Shown here: positions 15,794 to 21,486 of the stretch, piece after piece | Numbering within the stretch: the stretch's first letter is position 1 | Layout: every line of letters starts with the position of its first letter | Assembly (NCBI GenBank): GCA_047629355.1 | Contig: JBLHWU010000109.1 | Coordinates: 1-21,486, forward strand | Source: CAYUNA01 sp047629355 | Lineage (GTDB): Bacteria; Bacteroidota; Bacteroidia; Chitinophagales; Saprospiraceae | Direction: 5' to 3' | DNA length: 21,486 nucleotides | The notes under the pieces: generated by a model | What the model was told of the DNA's origin: nothing | The model's input: the letters and a program-made list of their open reading frames with translations, nothing else | Database searches by the model: none | Position numbers and translations under genes: made by a program

Positions 15794-17080
15794 TTATGCT
15801 ACTGCGTTGGCATTTCGATAAATTAATTTTTTACGCTCCGGTCCTGTCGAAATCATGGTCACTGGCGTTTCTAAATTTTCTTCCAAAGCCTCTACAAATT
15901 CCTGCGCCGTTTTTGGTAAATCACTGTATTCCGTCGCACTTTCTAATGATTTTTTCCAACCATTGAAAGATGCGTTAACAGGTTTTATCTCTGTATCAAC
16001 TAAATCGAAAGGTAATTGGGTTGTTTCTTCACCATCTATACTATAGTGTGTTGTTGCTTCGATTGTATCAAATTCATTCAACACGTCAATTTTCGTAATC
16101 ACCAATTGCGTCACACCATTTAGCATAATCGTATAGCGCAATTGTGGCAAATCAATCCAACCACATCGGCGTGGACGACCTGTTGTTGCTCCAAATTCGG
16201 CTCCTTCTTTGCGTAAAAATTCACCTTTTTCCCCATGTAATTCTGTTGGGAATGGTCCAGAACCAACGCGTGTACAATAGGCCTTTGTAATTCCAATCAC
16301 CTCGCCAATCGTACTTGGCGCAACGCCCAAACCGATACAAACGCCCGCTGTAATCGTAGTAGAGGAAGTCACAAATGGGTATGTTCCAAAGTCAATATCC
16401 AACATCGAACCTTGTGCGCCTTCTGCTAAGATTCTCTTGCCATCTTTCAAGGCTTGATTGATGTAATACTCGCCATCGACATGCTTCAAAGAACGCAGTT
16501 TTTCAAGGCTATCCATCCATTGTTTTTCTTCTGCTTCCAAGTCAAAATCAATATCTGGATAGATTTTCGCCAATTCCAAATGCTTATTTTTCAAGGCAGT
16601 ATAGCGCTTTTCAAAATCGGGTAACGAAATATCACCGACTCGTAAACCATTCCGTCCCGTCTTGTCCATATATGTCGGGCCGATACCGCGCAAAGTCGAA
16701 CCAATTTTCTCTTTTCCTTTTGCTGCTTCCGCGCCTGCATCCAACAAACGGTGGGTCGGCAAAATCAAATGCGCTTTGCGAGAAACCAACAAACGGTCAG
16801 CGTAATCAACGCCAGCATCTTCCAAGATGCTGATTTCGCGCTCCAAGGTAATCGGGTCAATGACGACGCCGTTGCCAATCAAGTTTAATAAATTGTCGCG
16901 AAAAATGCCCGATGGAATCGTATGCAATACGAATTTTTTGCCATCAAATTTTAAAGTATGACCTGCATTTGGTCCACCTTGAAAACGTGCGACCATGTCA
17001 TAATCCTTTGCTAAAACGTCCACGATTTTTCCTTTCCCTTCATCACCCCATTGCAGTCCTAAAATTACGTCTATTGCCAT
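15794..17080 (-). CDS. purA: Adenylosuccinate synthetase
   Basis: A 428-residue cytoplasmic enzyme that makes adenylosuccinate from IMP and aspartate with GTP, the first committed step from IMP to AMP. Visible motifs: QWGDEGKGK (10-18) with catalytic Asp13, GGPNAGHT (35-42) with catalytic His41, GSTLRGIGPTY (127-137) in the IMP-binding region, EGAQGSMLDIDFGTYPFVTSS (the conserved 'GAQGxxLDxDxGTYPxVTSS' stretch), VGSGPFPTEL, and GRPRRCGW(I/L)D near 300. All are intact and length is normal (about 430). It starts with ATG at 17080 after an A-rich tract. Upstream, a weak hairpin (GATGTTT...AAACATC, 17100-17129) and then the fur-STAS terminator at 17148-17184 separate it from the fur operon, so purA should have its own promoter in between. 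Confidence 0.97.
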   Translation of the reverse strand: MAIDVILGLQWGDEGKGKIVDVLAKDYDMVARFQGGPNAGHTLKFDGKKFVLHTIPSGIFRDNLLNLIGNGVVIDPITLEREISILEDAGVDYADRLLVSRKAHLILPTHRLLDAGAEAAKGKEKIGSTLRGIGPTYMDKTGRNGLRVGDISLPDFEKRYTALKNKHLELAKIYPDIDFDLEAEEKQWMDSLEKLRSLKHVDGEYYINQALKDGKRILAEGAQGSMLDIDFGTYPFVTSSTTITAGVCIGLGVAPSTIGEVIGITKAYCTRVGSGPFPTELHGEKGEFLRKEGAEFGATTGRPRRCGWIDLPQLRYTIMLNGVTQLVITKIDVLNEFDTIEATTHYSIDGEETTQLPFDLVDTEIKPVNASFNGWKKSLESATEYSDLPKTAQEFVEALEENLETPVTMISTGPERKKLIYRNANAVA

Positions 17081-17147
17081 TTTTTTTGATTGAAAAATAG
17101 ATGTTTAGATTCTTAAATTTCCAAACATCCAATTCGTTATAAATTAT

Positions 17148-17184
17148 AAAAACCTAATAGATTCCAAGCATCTATTAGGTTTTT
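17148..17184. terminator. Rho-independent terminator after the fur-STAS operon
   Basis: A perfect 15-base stem AAAAACCTAATAGAT / ATCTATTAGGTTTTT with a seven-base loop and T-rich flanks in both directions. It sits 34 bases beyond the STAS stop codon and 68 bases before the purA start, ending the fur-STAS transcript. Confidence 0.8.
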
Positions 17185-17217
17185 ACTTTTTAAAATATGT
17201 TTAAATTGAAATTTTTA

Positions 17218-17568
17218 TCATTTATTTTCTGAAATAAAATTTATTGCTTTTTCAATAGAATTTTCTAGTTGAAACATGGAATAAACCTTTGTAATAATCA
17301 TCAATTTGACGATTGTTTTATTCACATTTACTAAAACCAGTTTTCCACTCGCTTCGTTTACTTTCAGCATCAGATTGATAATAAAACTCAACCCGACACT
17401 ATTTATATAAGTCATGCCTGAAAAATCAACCACAAAATTAGTAAAACCTTTTTCTATTTGAAAAATTGTAGCCCTTAAAATTTCTTTATTTTCAATTTCG
17501 TACAGAAAATTGTAGGCTTCTAAGATTTGTACTTCTCCTTTTTCATAAAAATAGTGGGTATTTTCCAT
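17218..17568 (-). CDS. STAS-domain anti-anti-sigma factor
   Basis: A 116-residue single STAS domain of the SpoIIAA/RsbV type. Such proteins bind an anti-sigma factor kinase when unphosphorylated and release its sigma factor; phosphorylation of one Ser switches them off. VVDFSGMTYINSVGLSFI (46-63) carries the conserved Asp48 and the probable phospho-Ser57 in the 'D(F)S(x)xxxIDSxGL' pattern (here INS rather than IDS). The first 40 residues are atypical for SpoIIAA, and the cognate kinase/phosphatase is not encoded nearby. The frame extends one codon up to a TTG at 17569-17571, but ATG 17566-17568 is the better start. It begins four bases beyond the fur stop codon, so the two are surely co-transcribed, and perhaps translationally coupled. 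Confidence 0.85.
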   Translation of the reverse strand: MENTHYFYEKGEVQILEAYNFLYEIENKEILRATIFQIEKGFTNFVVDFSGMTYINSVGLSFIINLMLKVNEASGKLVLVNVNKTIVKLMIITKVYSMFQLENSIEKAINFISENK

Positions 17569-17572
17569 CAAA

Positions 17573-18046
17573 TTAATTCTTTGCAGCTGTTCGCGGACAG
17601 GCTCCGTTACAGCTACCGTACAAATTCAAGGAATGCCCTGTCACTTCAAATTTTAACAAATCCCCCATCATATTTTTAATTTGTTGAATGCGTGGGTCAC
17701 AAAACTCAATCACATCCCCGCAATCCTGACAAATTAAATGGTCATGTTGCTTATAACCATGCGATTTTTCGTACTGCGCCAAGTTTTTTCCAAACTGATG
17801 CTTCTTTACCAAATCACAAGTCACCAACAACTCCAAGGTATTGTAAACCGTCGCGCGACTTACTCGATAGTTTTGATTTTTCATGTGAATGTACAATGCT
17901 TCCGCATCGAAGTGGTCGTTTCTTCGGTAAATTTCTTCCAAAATCGCATACCGTTCTGGAGTCTTTCTAAAACTATTGGTTTCCAAATGTTTAGAAAAAA
18001 TTTCCTTCACTTCCTTGATTAAAATATTTTCTTTCTCTGTATTCAT
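17573..18046 (-). CDS. fur: Fur family metal-dependent transcriptional regulator
   Basis: A 157-residue Fur/PerR-family repressor, binding DNA as a metal-loaded dimer to control iron uptake, zinc or peroxide genes; which metal cannot be read from sequence. Winged-helix part: RKTPERYAILEEIYRRNDHFDAEALY (27-52, with His45) and recognition helix RVSRATVYNTLELL (61-74). Metal part: QHDHLICQDCGDVIEF (100-115) with His101/His103 and the structural Cys106-X2-Cys109 pair, and Cys146-X3-Cys150 near the end. The frame is open upstream to an ATG at 18103, but I chose ATG 18044-18046 because an AGGAGG Shine-Dalgarno lies just upstream, the added 19 residues are hydrophobic and unlike the family, and a TATCTTTG promoter element lies inside the extension. 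It heads a two-gene operon with the STAS protein. Confidence 0.92.
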   Translation of the reverse strand: MNTEKENILIKEVKEIFSKHLETNSFRKTPERYAILEEIYRRNDHFDAEALYIHMKNQNYRVSRATVYNTLELLVTCDLVKKHQFGKNLAQYEKSHGYKQHDHLICQDCGDVIEFCDPRIQQIKNMMGDLLKFEVTGHSLNLYGSCNGACPRTAAKN

Positions 18047-18049
18047 AAG

Positions 18050-18066
18050 CCTCCTTTTTAAAAGGA
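18050..18066 (-). promoter_or_regulatory. Shine-Dalgarno of fur within a short palindrome
   Basis: On the minus strand TCCTTTTAAAAAGGAGGCTT precedes the fur ATG. AGGAGG is a full anti-16S match, rare in this window. The A-rich/T-rich CCTTTT...AAAAGG stem overlaps it and could hide it in the RNA. This decides the fur start. Confidence 0.6.
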
Positions 18067-18069
18067 AAA

Positions 18070-18077
18070 CAAAGATA
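18070..18077 (-). promoter_or_regulatory. Candidate -7 element for the fur-STAS operon
   Basis: TATCTTTG on the minus strand matches TAnnTTTG exactly, 24 bases upstream of the fur ATG and just before its Shine-Dalgarno. No clear -33 TTTG was found. Confidence 0.45.
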
Positions 18078-18418
18078 AGCAAAAGATGGTCGAAAGTAGG
18101 CATGGATTTTTAAATAAAAAAATGAGAAGTAAGAAGTTAAACTTCTTTTTATGTTTCCAATTAAACCAATCTGTTTTTTATTCGTTTTCTAATAGGTTAT
18201 AAACCATATCATTTAACATCAAACTAAATTTGAGTTGAAGTACTTTTTTTTGCTAGGTAAGGGGAAAAGAATAAGTTCGACATCTGGTAACGTTTATTTT
18301 GGTCTTCTTCTCCACTTCGGTTGAAATGACAAAAGATATTTTCTTTTGAAATAGGAGTTATTTATACATAATGATTATTCCTATTTGGGTAACAAATCTA
18401 ATGTAAAAAAACAAAAAA

Positions 18419-19345
18419 ATGAATAGCAAAAATACTCGCTTCGCCGCGATAGATTTAGGCACCAATACCTTTCATTTACTAGTTGTTGAAAAAGGTGAGC
18501 ATCAGTTTTTTAAAGAAATATACCGCGAACGCCGCTTTGTGAAATTAGCGGAAGAAGGCATCGGAACTATTGGAGAAAAGCCTTTTCAGCGCGGTATTCA
18601 AACGCTAATTGATTTCAAGAAAAAGAGCGATGAATTGGGGGTTCCAAGTGTCAAATTATTCGGAACGGCTGCGTTACGAACGGCAAGTAACGGCGCAAAT
18701 TTTGTAGAAAAAATTTTTGAGGAAACAGGACAAAGAATTCAGTTAATTTCAGGGCAAGAGGAAGCTCGGTTGATTCATGAGGGCGTTGGTTTAGCGGTTC
18801 CTTTTGAAGCGGAGAAGAGTATGATAATTGATATTGGTGGTGGTAGTGTTGAGTTTATTATTGCAGATAAAAAGCAGGTTTATTGGGCACAAAGTTTTCC
18901 TGTTGGCGTTGCTATCTTGTTCAAGCAATTTCATAGAAATGACCCAATAACAGAAGGCGAAATCTCGGCAATTAATACTTTCTTAGAGAAAGAGTTACAG
19001 CCGCTTTTAGACGAACTGGCTAAACATGAAATTCATACGTTATTAGGTGCATCAGGCGCGTTTGAAATCGCCGAGATTATGCTGCCGCAGTATCGGAGAG
19101 ATGATTTACATTCTATCATTCCAATTGAAAAATTTCTGCCGCTTTATCAGGAAATGCTTGCTTCCTCAACGCCTGAACGGTTGGCTTTGAAAGGAATGCC
19201 TGCACAACGGGTGGACTTGATTATTGTGGCTTATTTGTTGATTAATTTTGTGTTACAACGCACGGATATTCAACAGATGGCGATTTCAAAATATGCGGTA
19301 AAAGAAGGTGTTTTAAAAGAAATGATGAAGACTGTGGATGGTTGA
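18419..19345 (+). CDS. Exopolyphosphatase / pppGpp phosphohydrolase (Ppx/GppA family)
   Basis: A 308-residue cytoplasmic protein of the ASKHA-fold Ppx/GppA family, which removes terminal phosphates from inorganic polyphosphate and/or converts pppGpp to ppGpp. Motifs: FAAIDLGTNTFHLLV (8-22, phosphate-1 loop), FGTAALRTASN (81-91), SGQEEARLIHEGV (111-123) with the catalytic Glu in EEA, and IDIGGGSVEFI (137-147, phosphate-2 loop). It corresponds to the two-domain short form and lacks the C-terminal HD-like domain of E. coli Ppx, as usual for Bacteroidota members. Which substrate dominates cannot be told. ATG 18419 follows an A-rich tract with no Shine-Dalgarno. It is a single gene, convergent with the ABC permease across a shared terminator. 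Confidence 0.92.
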   Translation: MNSKNTRFAAIDLGTNTFHLLVVEKGEHQFFKEIYRERRFVKLAEEGIGTIGEKPFQRGIQTLIDFKKKSDELGVPSVKLFGTAALRTASNGANFVEKIFEETGQRIQLISGQEEARLIHEGVGLAVPFEAEKSMIIDIGGGSVEFIIADKKQVYWAQSFPVGVAILFKQFHRNDPITEGEISAINTFLEKELQPLLDELAKHEIHTLLGASGAFEIAEIMLPQYRRDDLHSIIPIEKFLPLYQEMLASSTPERLALKGMPAQRVDLIIVAYLLINFVLQRTDIQQMAISKYAVKEGVLKEMMKTVDG

Positions 19346-19471
19346 CGGTAGACGGAATTCTAAAAAAAAAACTCGTAGCTATTGAACATCAATAACTACG
19401 AGTTTTTTTTGTTTTTTCAAGCGTTCAAATTGCTTCTACGCTGCCGTCCGCCGTTTAGCATCCACCGTCGC
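19337..19471. repeat. Heptamer-word palindrome (GGTTGACGG words) enclosing the terminator
   Basis: The left arm, overlapping the end of ppx (about 19334-19355), reads as seven-base words TGGATGG, TTGACGG, TAGACGG. The right arm (about 19441-19470) gives the reverse complement with ACGGCGG-like words, pairing at about 17 of 22 positions. It encloses the terminator at 19361-19410 and ends at the stop codon of the ABC permease, so the whole gap is this element. Confidence 0.55.
19361..19410. terminator. Bidirectional rho-independent terminator between ppx and ABC permease
   Basis: Stem ACTCGTAGCTATTG with CAATAACTACGAGT, five-base loop, a run of nine or more A before and eight T after. The single mismatch (A-C on plus) is a G-U pair in minus-strand RNA. 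It serves both convergent genes. Confidence 0.88.
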
Positions 19472-20710
19472 CTATTCATAACGCAACGACTCAATCGGGT
19501 CTAAGCGTGCTGCCTTTAACGCAGGGTACATACCCGAGGCCAAGCCAACCACCAAGCAAGTCACAATCGCCACAAAAATCCAGGCCCAAGGCATGATAAA
19601 ATTCCCTTTCATTGCATTCGCTACGCCATAACCAATCATTACGCCAAAGAAAATACCAACCAATCCGCCCATCTGACAAATGACAATGGCTTCGGTCAAA
19701 AATTGAATTAAAATATTCTTACGAGTTGCACCTAGAGCTTTGCACACACCGATTTCTCGCGTGCGTTCTGTGACCGAAACGAGCATGATATTCATTAAAC
19801 CAATTGCCGCACCAAGTAACGTGATGAGCGCAATAATGAGCGCCCCCATCCTTAATTTAGTTGTATTTTCCTTAATCATTTTTACTAAACTATCACTCTG
19901 ATAAATTTTAAAATCGTTTTCCTGAGAAGCTTTTAATCTGCGCACATTTCGCAGCACGCCGGTCGCTGCAGCAATCCCTCCTTCTAAATCTGTTGAATTA
20001 AAAACAGAGACATTAATTTTGTAATTGCTACTAGCTGAGCCATAATATCGTTTTCCATTTAGCAGCGGAATCAACACAACCCGGTCTTCACTTTGGTTCA
20101 TACTCGATCCTTTGGATTTTAAAACACCGATGACTTTGTACTTGACATTTCTTACAGAAATGGTTTGATTGATGGCTTTTTCAGGCTTTTTATCAAATAA
20201 AGTATTGACAATATCCATCCCAATAATCGCTTTACTATTACCACTTTTAACTTCATTTCCCGAAAAATTTCGTCCATATTCGATTTCCAATCCATTGACA
20301 AAAAGGTAGTTTTCATCAATTGCTTCGACCCTAACAGTCGGATTGGTTTTTTCTTTACCATGCTTGGCCGTTGCGTTGCCCGTTGCATACATTCGGATGC
20401 TGACTTTCGCAGGATAATTATATTTTTCCTTAAAATTCATAGCTTGGTCAAACGTGATAACCTCGCCAGCTTTACTGCGTTTTCCACGTTTCTGTCCTTT
20501 GAGACTATTCCCTTTTGGATAAATGTTAAAACCATTCGCTCCAATGCGAGAAAAGTTATCACTCAACGAAAAAATTGCGCTATCAATCGCTGTTAAAATA
20601 CCGACTAACGCTGTGATACCAAAAGCAATAATCATCAAGGTCAAAATAGCCCGAAGCAGGTTGGCACGGATGGAACTGAAGGCAATTTTTATATTTTCGA
20701 GTAAATTCAT
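19472..20710 (-). CDS. ABC transporter permease, MacB/FtsX type
   Basis: A 412-residue inner-membrane protein of the MacB-like permease group: helix 1 (about 20-42), a large periplasmic MacB_PCD domain (about 43-285), and three C-terminal helices (about 289-312, 343-365, 375-397). Family motifs: SIRANLLRAILTLMII at the start, VTERTREIGVCKALGATRKNI (313-333) forming the coupling region that contacts the ATPase, and PALKAARLDPIESLRYE at the C-terminus. Such permeases work with a LolD/MacB-type ATPase and often an HlyD-like periplasmic adaptor to move lipoproteins, peptides or antibiotics without crossing the inner membrane. Neither partner is in this window; they may lie beyond the right edge or elsewhere. 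The frame begins five codons earlier at a TTG; I chose ATG 20708-20710. The substrate is unknown. Confidence 0.9.
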   Translation of the reverse strand: MNLLENIKIAFSSIRANLLRAILTLMIIAFGITALVGILTAIDSAIFSLSDNFSRIGANGFNIYPKGNSLKGQKRGKRSKAGEVITFDQAMNFKEKYNYPAKVSIRMYATGNATAKHGKEKTNPTVRVEAIDENYLFVNGLEIEYGRNFSGNEVKSGNSKAIIGMDIVNTLFDKKPEKAINQTISVRNVKYKVIGVLKSKGSSMNQSEDRVVLIPLLNGKRYYGSASSNYKINVSVFNSTDLEGGIAAATGVLRNVRRLKASQENDFKIYQSDSLVKMIKENTTKLRMGALIIALITLLGAAIGLMNIMLVSVTERTREIGVCKALGATRKNILIQFLTEAIVICQMGGLVGIFFGVMIGYGVANAMKGNFIMPWAWIFVAIVTCLVVGLASGMYPALKAARLDPIESLRYE

Positions 20711-21412
20711 ATTGGAATTGTTCAAAATAGGTCAGAAGTCAGACCGTTTTACTGTCAGAAGTTAGAAAATTCATAGTAAAAATTTGACTTCATTTGACTT
20801 CTGGAGAATTCTGTAAAGGTAAAAAAGATGTAGCGATTTCAATTATTTTGTTCGATGAAGAGAGAGGAATGCTTGACAGAAAAGGGATTTTACAAGAAAA
20901 GCATCCGATATCTGATAAGGCGATTAGATATCTTAGTCCTTAACCTTTTCATTGTTTATGGAAAATTAGAAATAATTTTTTTTACTAAAATAAAGGAAGT
21001 TTGAAGGGTGAAAACGGTTTTATAAAATCCGGTTTGCCGCTCAATAACCCCAACTGGGGCTGTATTAAAAGGTCGCTAAGCGGCTAATTTATTCGGAGAG
21101 GTATCGGAGAAAATTTTCAAATACAAAAACCTCAGCCCGTTAATTTACTTTTTGATTCAGTCCCGCACTGTGTTCTTCGAAGCTCGAAAATCTTAGGATT
21201 TTCTCGCTCCTCAAATATCAATTCAATAGATAATTATTTAAAGGTTGTTGTACTAACGCTATCAGATACCTGCTAAAAATTCCGATAAAACGACCCATGA
21301 CCTGTCATTTTGTCATAAAAAAAGCCACAAAATTCATTTGGAATAAAATATGTACATCCTTAACCGTGCTTTTAATCAAGTTGAACATTTGCTATGAAAT
21401 ATACTAATATTT
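20711..21412. other. Non-coding region with repeats at the right end
   Basis: No convincing gene. Contents: GTCAGA-word repeats (20730-20803), a hairpin GATATCT/AGATATC (20907-20932), a diverged copy (20992-21043) of the hairpin arm at 900-949, a CCCCAACTGGGG hairpin near 21048-21059, a GAAAATC/GATTTTC hairpin (21186-21203), and TCAAGTTGA/TCAACTTGA (about 21376-21431) around the possible end of the last gene. Confidence 0.5.
20730..20803. repeat. GTCAGA heptamer-word repeats upstream of the ABC permease
   Basis: GGTCAGAAGTCAGACC at 20730-20745, TGTCAGAAGTTAGAA at 20753-20767 and the inverted TTTGACTTCATTTGACTTCT at about 20783-20802. These are the same words, in a similar order, as the element at 10638-10734, but the right side is eroded. 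Confidence 0.6.
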
Positions 21413-21486
21413 CTATCTTATACTCAACTTGAGCCACCCGAAACCGTTCTTCAAGTGATAAATCTCCTCTAAATCAGTTAATTCGT
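21413..21486 (-). CDS. Possible C-terminus of a gene entering from the right edge
   Basis: On the minus strand a frame is open from the window edge to a TAG at 21413-21415, giving 23 codons that end NGFGWLKLSIR. The composition (acidic ELTDLEEIYHLK then the Trp-containing tail) looks protein-like, but the piece is too short to name or to be sure it is coding. Confidence 0.3.
   Translation of the reverse strand, partial: ELTDLEEIYHLKNGFGWLKLSIR

Larger units (their letters stand above)
18047..18418. other. Divergent intergenic region fur / ppx
   Basis: No gene. Apart from the fur promoter elements it contains a small AAGAAGTT/AACTTCTT palindrome near 18131-18148 and a one-armed copy of the REP word at 18307-18336 (CTTCTCCACTTCGGTTGAAA), whose partner arm is not recognisable. 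I saw no Fur-box-like palindrome and no TAnnTTTG element for ppx. Confidence 0.5.

Noticed and set aside
17081..17145. Purine riboswitch in front of purA
   Set aside because: Only a weak seven-base hairpin is present; none of the conserved purine-aptamer loop sequences is visible.
18047..18103. N-terminal extension of Fur to an ATG at 18103
   Set aside because: The extra 19 residues are hydrophobic and not in the family; a -7 element and a full Shine-Dalgarno lie inside this stretch and support ATG 18046.

Overview
The window looks like a chromosomal segment of a Bacteroidota genome, probably from the Saprospiria/Lewinella/Haliscomenobacter side (an inference from protein style; no marker gene settles it). 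Reasons: the hemD-DUF4271 pair, the Bacteroidota form of YebC (MGRAFEYRKARKMKRW), AT-rich intergenic DNA, almost no Shine-Dalgarno sequences, and a few TAnnTTTG -7 promoter elements. I see no rRNA, tRNA, CRISPR array, integrase or prophage gene.

Layout. Positions 1-3477 are gene-poor: the N-terminus of an anti-sigma factor runs off the left edge, a dodecin stands alone, and a decayed DDE transposase lies at 2014-3356; the rest is long inverted repeats. From 3478 on come ordinary chromosomal genes: trkH (-), a GH3 beta-glucosidase lipoprotein bglX (+), a CoA-pyrophosphatase-type Nudix hydrolase (-), hemD and a DUF4271 membrane protein (-), lon (-), a YebC-family gene (-), a Gfo/Idh/MocA dehydrogenase (-), purA (-), a fur-STAS pair (-), ppx/gppA (+) and a MacB/FtsX-type ABC permease (-). 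The last ~700 bases are again non-coding repeats, ending in what may be the C-terminus of a gene entering from the right edge.

How genes work together: fur and the STAS protein are separated by 4 bases and are almost certainly co-transcribed, with a strong terminator before purA. hemD and DUF4271 form the usual Bacteroidota neighbour pair. The other genes look like single transcription units, often separated by palindromes that fill the whole gap.

The most unusual content is not a gene system but the intergenic DNA. (1) Five or more gene junctions carry palindromes whose arms are built from degenerate 7-base words; the words differ at each locus but the architecture is the same. (2) A dispersed long-hairpin family with a CAGGTA core has one copy with 34 of 35 bases paired. 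(3) A second dispersed family forms nested palindromes. (4) A small palindrome appears to have inserted into the dead transposase. I found no convincing new defence, biosynthetic or mobile system.
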